Shown here: positions 28,946-37,372 of the stretch, one piece after another
How positions within the stretch are numbered: position 1 is the stretch's first letter
How the letters are laid out: each line of letters starts with the position of its first letter
Assembly: GCF_001542815.1 (NCBI RefSeq)
Contig: NZ_CP006992.1
Location: forward strand, 1-64,000
Direction of reading: 5' to 3'
DNA: 64,000 nucleotides
DNA from: Methylobacterium sp. AMS5
Lineage (GTDB): Bacteria; Pseudomonadota; Alphaproteobacteria; Rhizobiales; Beijerinckiaceae
Translations under genes and position numbers: made by a program
Notes under the pieces: generated by a model
Told to the model about the DNA's origin: nothing
The model's database searches: none
What the model saw: only the letters and a program-made list of their open reading frames with translations

Positions 28946-30513
28946 CAAGCGCCGTCCCCGGACGCATCTGACCCCTTCAGCATCGCGACCCGCCCGCGAT
29001 AGGCCGGCAGACCGGTGAGCACACCCTCGAAATCGCTCAGCGCCTCGCCGACCCGAAGCCCATCGGTCGAGAGCCTCAACTCACGGATCGTCCGCTCATG
29101 CGGATTGACGCGGCTCTTCACCACCGACAGCGCCGTGCGAATCTCGCCGCTCGCTTCGAAGAACCGGAACAGAAGGATGCAGTCGCTGAGGTAACTCAGG
29201 TCGATGTCGGTCCGAACCTCGCCGATCACACCGTGCTGCCCGAGCACGAGGAGCGTGGTGACACCCTTCTGGTTCAGGTAGCTCAGGAGTTCGTGCATCT
29301 GCAGGATGAGGTGCTCCTCACCCGGCATCGCGTGCAGGTAGGCGTTCAGGCTGTCGACGGCGACGAAGGTGGAGCCGTGTTCCTCGACGGCCTGTCGGAC
29401 GTTCGAGGCGAACTCTCCCGGCGAGAGCTCCGCCGGGTCGATCTGCATGATGGTCAGCCGTCCGGTTCCCAGATGCGGCCTCAGGTCCATGCCGAGCATG
29501 GTGGCCCGGGCGATCATCGTCGCGAGCCCTTCGTCGAACAGGTAGTACGTCGCCGTCTCGCCTCGTTCGAGCGCGGCCAGCATGCAACGCAATCCGGTCG
29601 TCGTCTTGCCCACGCCGGAGGGGCCGAGCAGGAGCGTGTTGGTGCCGGGCACGAGGCCGCCGCCCAGCAGCAGGTCCAGTTCGTCCGAACCCGTGGATTG
29701 CGCCGTCGAATCGAAGCTCGCGCGGTGCTCGGCCGCAATGAGGCGTGGGAAGACCTGGACGCCGCCGGTCGCCACCACGAAATCGTGGTAGCCGCCCCGG
29801 AACTTGATGCCGCGCATCTTCACGATCCGCAGGCGTCGGCGCTCCGCGCCGAACTCCCGCGGGTTCTGGTCGAGGGAAATCACCCCGTGCGCGATACTGT
29901 GGAGCTGAAGATCGCCCGCCTCGGAGGTGCGGTCGTCGAGCATCAGGACGGTGCAGGCGCGCTTGGCGAAGAACTGCTTGAGCGCGAGGATCTGGCGCCG
30001 GTAGCGCAGCGGGTTCTGGGCCAGCAGGCGCAGCTCCGAGAGGCTGTCGAACACCACGCGCTCGGGCTTGAGACTCTCGACCCGTGCCATGACCTCCCTG
30101 ACCGTTTCACCGAGTTCGATCTCGGACGGGTGCAGGATCGATTGCTCGCTGTCGGGGTCGAGACCCATCTCGTTGACGAGCTCGTAGAGTTCGATACCGT
30201 CGAGCGACCAGCCATGGCTCCTGGCCGCGGCGCGCAGCTCGTCCGCCGTCTCCGACAGCGTCACGTAGAGGCTGCGTCCCTTCCGGGCCGCGCCTTCAAG
30301 CAGGAATTGCAGCGCGAGTGTCGTCTTTCCGGTGCCGGGCGTACCTTCCAGAAGGTAGAGCCGATCCGGCGTCAGGCCGCCGCCGAGAACCTCGTCCAAG
30401 CCCGATATGCCGGTCGAAATCCTGTTCTCGGAACCGGATCGGGTGCTGGTCGTGTTCATCGCCTCGTTCATCGGCTCGGTCGCCGCTCCTATACTGTCTA
30501 GCCCGTCTCGCAT
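28945..30513 (-). CDS. KaiC-like double RecA-domain ATPase
   Basis: Two tandem KaiC/RadA-type ATPase domains: Walker A EGTPGTGKTTLAL in the first and GPSGVGKTTTGLR in the second, with Walker B-like VVFDSLSELRLL and VAVDSLNAYLHA. The C-terminal block DLSYLSDCILLFRFFE corresponds to the cyanobacterial KaiC phosphosite segment, where the Ser is kept and the following Thr is Tyr. kaiA and kaiB are not seen. About 522 aa from the ATG at 30513; ATGs at 30471 and 30459 are alternatives and the frame is open further upstream. Directly coupled to the kinase downstream, suggesting a signalling pair. Confidence 0.88.
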   Translation of the reverse strand: MRDGLDSIGAATEPMNEAMNTTSTRSGSENRISTGISGLDEVLGGGLTPDRLYLLEGTPGTGKTTLALQFLLEGAARKGRSLYVTLSETADELRAAARSHGWSLDGIELYELVNEMGLDPDSEQSILHPSEIELGETVREVMARVESLKPERVVFDSLSELRLLAQNPLRYRRQILALKQFFAKRACTVLMLDDRTSEAGDLQLHSIAHGVISLDQNPREFGAERRRLRIVKMRGIKFRGGYHDFVVATGGVQVFPRLIAAEHRASFDSTAQSTGSDELDLLLGGGLVPGTNTLLLGPSGVGKTTTGLRCMLAALERGETATYYLFDEGLATMIARATMLGMDLRPHLGTGRLTIMQIDPAELSPGEFASNVRQAVEEHGSTFVAVDSLNAYLHAMPGEEHLILQMHELLSYLNQKGVTTLLVLGQHGVIGEVRTDIDLSYLSDCILLFRFFEASGEIRTALSVVKSRVNPHERTIRELRLSTDGLRVGEALSDFEGVLTGLPAYRGRVAMLKGSDASGDGA

Positions 30514-30852
30514 GGACGCCGACCGAGCGCCCCACAAATCTGCGTCGATGCCGGGGATAACGCACGGGCAGCGCGTTCCGATCATTTCATTAGCGAGGGG
30601 GCGTTACTCTTCCAACGACCCATGTCGCAGCCGTTGAAACCCGGGTTTCACTCGGCGTCGCCCTGTCGAACGCCACCGAGACCGCATTTCCCCAGCGCGT
30701 CGGCCAGCCTCCCCGATGCTTGGCTTCCCGTTACGTTTTAACTGGCACGGTCATCCACAGCGGAGACGATGAGCCGCGCTCAACTCACCGCCGTGAGTGC
30801 GTTGATGCCGGAAGCGGGCGCTGAGCGCCCAACGATCGAATGAAGGTGTTTG

Positions 30853-32058
30853 ATGCCCGCGAACGGAGCCTATGGTCCTGAGGAACGTGCTTTGGTGCTG
30901 GAGCGGCAACGCACCCTCAAAATGGCCCAATCGGCCCACGCCTATGTCCGGGGCAATACCCTGAAGTTCTACGAGTGGCTCGAGGGTCTCGCCCGCGGCA
31001 CCCTGCCGGAGGGACCGCCGGTCTGGATCTGCGGTGATTGCCATCTCGGAAATCTCGGGCCCCTGGCCGATGCCGACGGCCGCGTCGACATCCAGATCCG
31101 CGATCTCGACCAGACCGTCATCGGTAACCCGACGCATGACCTCGTGCGCCTGGGGCTGTCGCTCGCCAGTGCCGCGCGCGGCTCCGACCTTCCCGGTGTG
31201 GTGACGGCACGGATGCTGGAAGAAATGCTTCTGGGCTACGCCGCGGGGCTGGGACCGAAGGAGGCGAACCGGCAGCCCTCCGAACCGGAGGCGGTGCGCT
31301 CGGTCCGCCGCCGGGCCCTCGGGCGTCATTGGAAGCACCTTGCGCGCGAGCGCCTGAAGGGCGTGGAGCCGGCGATTCCGCTCGGGCGCAAGTTCTGGAA
31401 GCTCGATACGGAGGAACGAGAGGCCCTCGATGGGCTCTTCCAGGAAGACGCGGTGCGCCATCTGGTGCTGGCCCTGAATGGGCGCAGCGAGGAGGCCGAG
31501 ATACGCCTGATCGATGCGGCCTACTGGATGAAGGGCTGCAGTTCGCTCGGCTTCCTGCGCTATGCCGCGCTCGTCGGCATCACGGAGTCCGGAAACAAGC
31601 GCCGGCTCGCGCTGGTGGACCTGAAGGAGGCGGTCGAGCCGGCCGCGCCGACCGCTCCCGGTGTGGCGATGCCGTCCGAGCCGGCCGAACGGGTGGTGGC
31701 CGGCGCGCGGGCCCTGTCGCCGAATCTGGGAGAACGCATGATGCCGGTTCGGCTGCTGGGCAACTCGGCCGTGATGCGCGAACTCGCGCCACAGGATCTG
31801 AAGCTCGACGTCGATCAGTTCGGCTGCGAGGAGGCGGTCCGGGCGGCGCATTACCTCGCCCATGTCGTCGGAAAGGCGCATGGGCGGCAGATGGACGCCG
31901 AGACGCGCGCGGCTTGGCGGTCCGAGATCACGCGTGGTGGGAGCGCGGACGAGGGGGCGCCGTCCTGGCTCTGGTCCAGCGTGGTCGAACTCGCCGGCCG
32001 TCACGAGGTCGGATACCTGCAGCATTGCCGCCGCTATGCTGGCCAGGAGGCGGCCTGA
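30853..32058 (+). CDS. DUF2252 family protein
   Basis: A family of unknown function with a kinase-like fold, by family knowledge. Landmarks are SAHAYVRGNTLKFYEWL near the N-terminus, WICGDCHLGNLGPL, VDIQIRDLDQTVIGNPTHDLVRLGLSLA (a DLDQ core with nearby HDL), and YWMKGCSSLGFLRYAALVGI. About 401 aa. ATG 30853 follows GAAGG; a TTG one codon earlier is an alternative. The gene is monocistronic and divergent from the KaiC-like gene. Confidence 0.87.
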   Translation: MPANGAYGPEERALVLERQRTLKMAQSAHAYVRGNTLKFYEWLEGLARGTLPEGPPVWICGDCHLGNLGPLADADGRVDIQIRDLDQTVIGNPTHDLVRLGLSLASAARGSDLPGVVTARMLEEMLLGYAAGLGPKEANRQPSEPEAVRSVRRRALGRHWKHLARERLKGVEPAIPLGRKFWKLDTEEREALDGLFQEDAVRHLVLALNGRSEEAEIRLIDAAYWMKGCSSLGFLRYAALVGITESGNKRRLALVDLKEAVEPAAPTAPGVAMPSEPAERVVAGARALSPNLGERMMPVRLLGNSAVMRELAPQDLKLDVDQFGCEEAVRAAHYLAHVVGKAHGRQMDAETRAAWRSEITRGGSADEGAPSWLWSSVVELAGRHEVGYLQHCRRYAGQEAA

Positions 32059-32086
32059 CGCCGGGACGCCTCCTGGCTTCCGACGA

Positions 32087-33085
32087 TCAGGGTCGGCGCC
32101 GGGCGCGCTGCCCTCCCAGAACGAGGGCTGCTGTTGCTGCCAAGCCCGCGGCGATCCCGGCCGTCGCGAGCGGGTGCAGGCTCGCGCGGGTGTAGACGCT
32201 GGTGCGCATGACGTAGACCGGTGGGTCGCCCCGCTCGCGGCCGGCCCCCTGCGGCGCGTGCAACGCGCCCTTCGGGTTCCTCGGCGGTTCCGCCCGCTTC
32301 TGCAGAGCGATGATGGCCGGCGCGAGTTCGTCATAGGCGCCCGGCGCGAACTCCTTACCCATGACGAAGAGCTTGCCGCCGCCACCCACGATGATGTCTC
32401 GCTGCGGATGGACCGCCGCGTGCAGGATCGCGTTGGCCACCTCGTTGGGCGAATAGATCGGCGGCGGCAGCGTCGGCTCGCGATCCATGTAGTTGCGGGC
32501 CCGGTTCGGCAGCGGCGTGTCGATGGAGGCGGGCTTGACCAGCGTCACCGAGACCGGCGCGCCCTCCGCGACCAGTTCCATGCGGAGCGTGTCGGTGAAG
32601 CCCTTCACCGCGTGTTTCGACGTGGCGTAGAGGCCCTGGAACGGGAAGGCGAGGTCGGAGGCGATGCTTCCGACATTGACGATAGCGCCACCCCGGCCGC
32701 GCAGATGCTCGGAGGCGATCAGCGAGCCGTGCACCGTCCCCCAGAGGTTGGTTTGGATCAACCGCTCGTGGTCCTCGAGGGCGATCTTGCGAAGCGGTCC
32801 GTAGACGGTGAGGCCGGCGACGTTGACCCAGGTGTCGAAGCCCCCGAACGTGGCGACGGCGTGGTCGGCGATGGCCTGGACATCCTCCCGCCGGCCGACA
32901 TCGGCGACCACGTAGGTGGCGCGTGTCCCGAATTCCGCGGCGATGTCCGCCAGGACATCCCTGCTGCGGGCGGCGAGTACGACGCGGGCCCCGCGCCGCG
33001 CGGCCATGCGCGCTGTCGCGAGACCGATGCCGCTGGACGCGCCGGTGATCACGATGACCTGTTGGTTCAGCGGCTTGTGACCCAT
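32087..33085 (-). CDS. SDR family oxidoreductase with C-terminal membrane anchor
   Basis: A short-chain dehydrogenase: Rossmann motif VIVITGASSGIGLATARMAA near residue 10, NVAGLTVYG, catalytic Ser in NVGSIASDLAF, and YxxxK in YATSKHAVKGF. It is longer (332 aa) than a typical SDR (about 250). The extension carries PIYSPNEVANAI and a single hydrophobic tail (ATAGIAAGLAATAALVLGG) ending in a basic RARRRP, which suggests membrane attachment. ATG at 33085 (MGHKPLNQQ) is used; the upstream open frame is Arg/Ser-rich. Confidence 0.88.
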   Translation of the reverse strand: MGHKPLNQQVIVITGASSGIGLATARMAARRGARVVLAARSRDVLADIAAEFGTRATYVVADVGRREDVQAIADHAVATFGGFDTWVNVAGLTVYGPLRKIALEDHERLIQTNLWGTVHGSLIASEHLRGRGGAIVNVGSIASDLAFPFQGLYATSKHAVKGFTDTLRMELVAEGAPVSVTLVKPASIDTPLPNRARNYMDREPTLPPPIYSPNEVANAILHAAVHPQRDIIVGGGGKLFVMGKEFAPGAYDELAPAIIALQKRAEPPRNPKGALHAPQGAGRERGDPPVYVMRTSVYTRASLHPLATAGIAAGLAATAALVLGGQRARRRP

Positions 33086-33207
33086 TCCGAAGGACTCCCA
33101 TCCTGCCGCTTCGATGCGGCAGCGATGGGGGTACGCGCGACGGGACCAACTGTTTCGGCCCGCGCGCAAACCGCGCAGGCCGGAGGCGGCGGAAGACGTC
33201 CTGGCGC

Positions 33208-33876
33208 TCACTCGCTCGCGTGGTCGGCCACATAGCGGCCGAGTGCGCTCGCCGCGTTGAGCATGTGGGCCCGCATGCGTCGCGCCGCAGCGTCGCCATC
33301 GCCCTCCGCAATCGCCTGGAGGATCTCACCATGCTCGGTGCGTGAGCGCAGGATGCGCTCGCCCTGGCGCAATTGCGTCCGGCGGAAAGCCGACAGGCGC
33401 GAGCGGATCGCGAGCGCCTGCTCGGCCATGAAGCCGTTATGGGTCGCGCGGTACAGGGCCTCGTGGAAGGCGCGGTTGAGGGCGTCGTAGGTGTCGTAGT
33501 CCTGTGCCGCGACCGGCTCGGCCGATTGCTCGTGCAGGTCCATCAGCGCGCTGAGTTCGAGCGGCGTCATCCGGTAGGTGGCGAGCCGCACGCACAGGGC
33601 CTCGAACTCGGCGGTCGTCTCGAACATCTCCATGATCCGCTCCGGCGTCATGCGGGTGACGACGACGCCGCGGCGGGGGCGCATCTCGACCAGACCGCTG
33701 GAGGCGAGCTGGCGCAAGGCCTCGCGGACCGGGGTGCGAGAGGCGCCGAAGCGGTCGGCGAGATCCTGCTCATCCAGCGCAATACCCGCCGCGAGCACAC
33801 CGGAGGCGATCTCGTCCGTCAGGGCGTTGCGGATCTGGTCGGAGAGGAGGCCGCGTCCCTCGGCCATGCCGTCCAT
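33208..33876 (-). CDS. mdcY: GntR family transcriptional regulator (FCD type), malonate locus
   Basis: An N-terminal winged helix (LSDQIRNALTDEIASGVLAAG ... ASRTPVREALRQLASSGLVEMRPRRGVVV) is followed by an all-helical FCD ligand domain with ALNRAFHEALYRAT and RTEHGEILQAIAEGD. ATG at 33876 has GGGAGGG at good distance; GTG 33903 and ATG 33900 upstream are alternatives that would overlap madM. It lies immediately after madM in the same direction. By position and by analogy with known GntR regulators of malonate genes, it likely senses malonate or malonyl-CoA. Confidence 0.88.
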   Translation of the reverse strand: MDGMAEGRGLLSDQIRNALTDEIASGVLAAGIALDEQDLADRFGASRTPVREALRQLASSGLVEMRPRRGVVVTRMTPERIMEMFETTAEFEALCVRLATYRMTPLELSALMDLHEQSAEPVAAQDYDTYDALNRAFHEALYRATHNGFMAEQALAIRSRLSAFRRTQLRQGERILRSRTEHGEILQAIAEGDGDAAARRMRAHMLNAASALGRYVADHASE

Positions 33877-33899
33877 CGCGCCACCCTCCCCCATCCGCA

Positions 33900-34664
33900 T
33901 CACCCCACGATTGCCCGCACGATCAGGAACAGCAGCGACGGGCCGACGAGGCAGCCGATGCCGGTATGGAAGGTCGCGGTCAACGCGCCGTAGGGCACGA
34001 GCTTCGGATCGGTGGCCGCGAGCCCGCCGGCGACACCGCTGACCGTCCCCATCAGCCCGCCATAGGCCATCGCCGAGCGCGGGTTGTCGAGGCCGATCAG
34101 CCGCGCCACCAGGGGTGTCCCCACCATCACCATCACTGCCTTGGTCACGCCCGTGGCGATCGAGAGCGCCATCACGGTCGAGTCGGCGCCGAGCGCCGCG
34201 CCGGTCACCGGGCCGACGATGTAGGTGATGGCGCCGGCGCCGATCGTCGTGATCGACACCGCGTCGTGATAGCCGAAGGCCACCGCCGTCAGGGTGCCGA
34301 CGAGGAAGGTCAGCACCGTGCCGAGCGCTAGCGCCACGACGCCAAGGAGGCCCGCGCGACGCGCTTCGATCACGTCCACCTCGAAGGCGGTGGCGACGAT
34401 GGCGAAGTCGCGCAGCATCGCCCCGCCCATCAGGCCGATGCCGGCGAGTGCCGGGATGTCGGCCAGCCCGCGCTTCCCGCCGGTGGCGAGACCGCCGAAA
34501 TAGGCGAGCACGAGTCCGAGCACGATGGCGATGGCCGAACCATGGACCCGGCCGCGCGTCAGGCGCTTCCCGAGAAAGTTCGACACCAGAATCAGGCCGC
34601 CGATGACCGCGAAGGCGGCGACCAAGCTCTGCTCGACGAAGACGTGTTCCAGCATGTGCAGCAT
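33900..34664 (-). CDS. madM: Malonate transporter subunit MadM
   Basis: An integral membrane protein of 254 aa with many hydrophobic segments (AAFAVIGGLILVSNFLG, AIAIVLGLVLAYFGG, GVVALALGTVLTFLVG, PSLLFLIVRAIVG). It has the family glycine-rich GLMGTVSGVAGGLAATDP near the C-terminus. MadM and MadL together form the sodium-dependent malonate carrier. The ATG at 34664 starts 4 bases after the madL stop, so they are coupled. Confidence 0.9.
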   Translation of the reverse strand: MLHMLEHVFVEQSLVAAFAVIGGLILVSNFLGKRLTRGRVHGSAIAIVLGLVLAYFGGLATGGKRGLADIPALAGIGLMGGAMLRDFAIVATAFEVDVIEARRAGLLGVVALALGTVLTFLVGTLTAVAFGYHDAVSITTIGAGAITYIVGPVTGAALGADSTVMALSIATGVTKAVMVMVGTPLVARLIGLDNPRSAMAYGGLMGTVSGVAGGLAATDPKLVPYGALTATFHTGIGCLVGPSLLFLIVRAIVG

Positions 34665-34668
34665 GGGC

Positions 34669-35139
34669 TCAACTCCGGGTCGCCGTGGAGGGCCGCAAGG
34701 GTGCGTTCGTCGTCGCGTTCGTCTCGCCGGTCTCGCCGGCGATGACGGCGCCCGCCTGATCGACCTCGGCGCCGTCGCGCGCCGGACGCCCGCCGATCCG
34801 GCCGAGCAGGGCCGTGGCGGCAAAACACAGCGTCACGCTGCCGACGGCCGCGATGATGACGATCGGGCCCCCGCTCACCGCCGCGACGACGTTCTGTTGC
34901 GCGGCCATGGCCACGACGATGGGGATGTACATGCTGGCCCAGAACTCGACCCCGAGCTTGGTCGCGTGGCCGAGCCGGTCGTGGCGCAGCAGCCAGACGC
35001 GGGCGGCAATCAGCAGGATCATGGCGATGCCGACACCGCCGACATTGGCCTTCACGTCGAGCAGGATCCCGAGCAGGTCGCCGAGGAACACGCCGATCGA
35101 GGTGCAGAGCGCGAGGAGCGCGACGCCGAGGATTGTCAT
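34669..35139 (-). CDS. madL: Malonate transporter subunit MadL
   Basis: The smaller partner of MadM. At least four hydrophobic segments are seen (ILGVALLALCTSIGVFLGDLLGI, VGIAMILLIAARVWLL, MYIPIVVAMAAQQNVVAAV, IVIIAAVGSVTLCFAATALLG). A hydrophilic tail (about residues 120-156) is longer than needed for the fold. It is first in the minus-strand unit madL-madM-regulator and diverges from mdcA across about 270 bases. Confidence 0.88.
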   Translation of the reverse strand: MTILGVALLALCTSIGVFLGDLLGILLDVKANVGGVGIAMILLIAARVWLLRHDRLGHATKLGVEFWASMYIPIVVAMAAQQNVVAAVSGGPIVIIAAVGSVTLCFAATALLGRIGGRPARDGAEVDQAGAVIAGETGETNATTNAPLRPSTATRS

Positions 35140-35246
35140 CGGGCCCCCTCCCCGCGTGGAACTGCGGCTGGCTCGACCGGCTTCGACGTCCGTATCCGGC
35201 CGCTCGTGGGCTCACTGCATGCAGCGATCATCCGGCGCTTCCTTCC

Positions 35247-35316
35247 TGTATCCAGTGATTCGTTTTTGTTGCCCTATCGTATGCAAGATATTGACATTGG
35301 CGCAAGTGTGGATACA
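35247..35316. promoter_or_regulatory. Candidate operator inverted repeat in madL-mdcA region
   Basis: TGTATCCA (35247-35254) and its exact complement TGGATACA (35309-35316) face each other 54 bases apart in the divergent promoter region. The right copy overlaps the proposed -10 of mdcA. GntR/FCD regulators bind such short inverted sites, so this is a candidate operator for the adjacent regulator. The spacing is long, so DNA looping would be needed; coincidence is possible. Confidence 0.4.
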
Positions 35317-35318
35317 AA
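35291..35318 (+). promoter_or_regulatory. Candidate mdcA promoter
   Basis: A perfect -35 TTGACA at 35291-35296 and a -10-like TACAAA at 35313-35318, spaced 16 bases, lie about 90 bases before mdcA. This is a sigma-70-type arrangement, judged by eye. Confidence 0.45.
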
Positions 35319-35407
35319 AATAGCGATAGAACGCTGCCGAATGTACATAAACGGTCGATTCGCAGATCGGTGTATTCGCAGCGCGGCGATGACAGGGAGC
35401 GGACCGG

Positions 35408-37054
35408 ATGAGCGGTTGGCGTCGAGAACGGGCGGCCCGCGATGCGCGGATCGAGGCGGGCCGGGCCCATGCCGCGGGCAAGGTCGTGACGGCTGCCGAC
35501 GTGGTCGCTCTTCTGGAGGCGATCCTTCAGCCCGGCGACCGGGTCTGTCTGGAGGGCGACAACCAGAAGCAGGCGGATTGCCTCGCACGGGGCTTGAGCC
35601 AGTGCGACCCCGCCCGCGTGCACGATCTGCACATGGTCCAGTCCGGCATCGTGCTGCCCGAGCATCTCGACATCTTCGAGCAGGGGATCGCGAAGCGCCT
35701 CGACTATTCCTATTCGGGGCCGCAGGGCGGGCGCATCGCCCGCATGCTCTATGGCGGGCAGATCGAACTCGGGGCGGTGCACACTTATCTGGAGCTGTTC
35801 GCCCGTTACTTCGTCGATCTGACCCCGAACGTGGCGCTGATCGCCGGCGTCTCGGCCGACCGGGACGGCAACCTCTATACCGGGCCGAACACCGAGGACA
35901 CGCCGACGGTGGTGGAGGCGACCGCCTTCAAGAACGGCGTCGTGGTGGCGCAGGTCAACGAGATCGTCGAGCGCGTGCCTCGCGTCGACATCCCCGGCGA
36001 CCGGATCGACTTCGTGGTCGAGGCCGACAGGCCGTTCTATGTCGAGCCCCTGTTCACCCGTGATCCCGCGGCGATGACGGAGACGCAGATCCTGATGGCC
36101 ATGATGGCGATCAATGGGATCTACGCCGAGTACGGCATCCGCCGGCTCAACCACGGCATCGGCTTCGGCACGGCGGCGATCGAATTGCTGCTGCCGACCT
36201 ATGCCGAGCGGCTCGGCCTGAAGGGTCGGATCGCTACCCACTGGGCGCTCAACCCGCATCCGACCCTGATCCCGGCGATCGAATCGGGCTGGGTGAAACA
36301 GGTTCACTGCTTCGGCTCCGAAGTCGGCATGGACCGCTACATCCGCGAGCGCTCCGACATCTTCTTCACCGGCGCCGACGGTTCGCTCCGCTCGAACCGG
36401 GCCTTCTGCCAGACGGCCGGGCTCTATGCCTGCGACCTGTTCATCGGCTCGACCCTGCAGATCGACCTCGCCGGCCATTCCTCGACGGTGACGCAGAACC
36501 GCGTGGCCGGCTTTGGTGGCGCGCCGAACATGGGCTCCGACCCGCACGGGCGGCGCCACCCCTCCGACACCTGGATGAAGGCGGGACGCGAGGCGCAGGT
36601 CACCGGCGATCCCGCCCTGATGCGCGGCCGCAAGCTCGTGGTGCAGATCGTCGAGACGTTTGGCGAGGGGCTGGTGCCGGCTTTCGTCGAGCAACTCGAT
36701 GCGCTCGAACTGGCGCGTAAGATCGGCTTGGAGCTGGCTCCGGTGATGGTCTACGCCGACGACGTCACCCACATCATCACCGAGGAAGGCATCGCCAACC
36801 TCCTGCTGTGCCGCACCGCCGACGAGCGCGAGCAGGCGATCCGCGGGGTTGCCGGCTACACCGAGATCGGCCGTGGGCGTGACCGGGCCATGGTCGAGCG
36901 GCTGCGCCAGCGCGGCATCGTGCGCCGGCCGGAGGATCTCGGCATCGAACCCCTCGACGCCGACCGCTCCCTGCTCGCGGCGCGGTCGATCAAGGATCTC
37001 GTGCACTGGTCCGGCGGGCTCTACGAGCCGCCGGCGAAGTTCCGGAACTGGTGA
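35408..37054 (+). CDS. mdcA: Malonate decarboxylase alpha subunit (acyl-CoA transferase)
   Basis: Transfers malonate onto the ACP-like subunit MdcC in exchange for acetate, starting the decarboxylation cycle. At 548 aa it has normal length. Landmarks are CLEGDNQKQADCLARGL, GGRIARMLYGGQIELGAVHTYLELFARYFVDLTPNVALIAG, GNLYTGPNTEDTPTVVEATAFK and the C-terminal HITTEEGIANLLLC-like segment (HIITEEGIANLLLCRTADE). ATG 35408 leads directly into the family N-terminus. First gene of mdcACDEGBH. Confidence 0.95.
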   Translation: MSGWRRERAARDARIEAGRAHAAGKVVTAADVVALLEAILQPGDRVCLEGDNQKQADCLARGLSQCDPARVHDLHMVQSGIVLPEHLDIFEQGIAKRLDYSYSGPQGGRIARMLYGGQIELGAVHTYLELFARYFVDLTPNVALIAGVSADRDGNLYTGPNTEDTPTVVEATAFKNGVVVAQVNEIVERVPRVDIPGDRIDFVVEADRPFYVEPLFTRDPAAMTETQILMAMMAINGIYAEYGIRRLNHGIGFGTAAIELLLPTYAERLGLKGRIATHWALNPHPTLIPAIESGWVKQVHCFGSEVGMDRYIRERSDIFFTGADGSLRSNRAFCQTAGLYACDLFIGSTLQIDLAGHSSTVTQNRVAGFGGAPNMGSDPHGRRHPSDTWMKAGREAQVTGDPALMRGRKLVVQIVETFGEGLVPAFVEQLDALELARKIGLELAPVMVYADDVTHIITEEGIANLLLCRTADEREQAIRGVAGYTEIGRGRDRAMVERLRQRGIVRRPEDLGIEPLDADRSLLAARSIKDLVHWSGGLYEPPAKFRNW

Positions 37055-37061
37055 GGCCGCG

Positions 37062-37370
37062 ATGGAAAAGCTGAGCTTCCGACACACGACGCAGAGGGCC
37101 CCGGCCGGCGCGAAGGCGCAGGCCATTACCGGCGTCGTCGCCTCCGGCAATCTCGAAGTGCTGCTGGAGCGCGCCCTGCCCGCGACAGAGTGCACCGTCG
37201 AGATCGAGACGCCGATTCGCGGCTACGGCGAGGTCTGGGCGGCGGTGGTCGCCGACTTCGTCGCCCGCGCTCAGCCCGGCGGCCTGCGCATCACGATCAA
37301 CGATGGCGGCGCCCGCCCCGACACCGTGTCCCTGCGCCTGCTCCAGGGCGCCCGGCTGATGGAGGTCTGA
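37062..37370 (+). CDS. mdcC: Malonate decarboxylase acyl carrier (delta) subunit
   Basis: The 102-aa acyl carrier protein that carries the 2'-(5''-triphosphoribosyl)-3'-dephospho-CoA group. The conserved middle VASGNLEVLLER begins the prosthetic-group Ser motif (SGNLEVL), and GLRITINDGGARPDTVSLRLLQGARL is the typical C-terminal half. ATG 37062 starts 7 bases after the mdcA stop. Prosthetic-group attachment is done by MdcG, encoded downstream. Confidence 0.93.
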   Translation: MEKLSFRHTTQRAPAGAKAQAITGVVASGNLEVLLERALPATECTVEIETPIRGYGEVWAAVVADFVARAQPGGLRITINDGGARPDTVSLRLLQGARLMEV

Positions 37371-37372
37371 CG

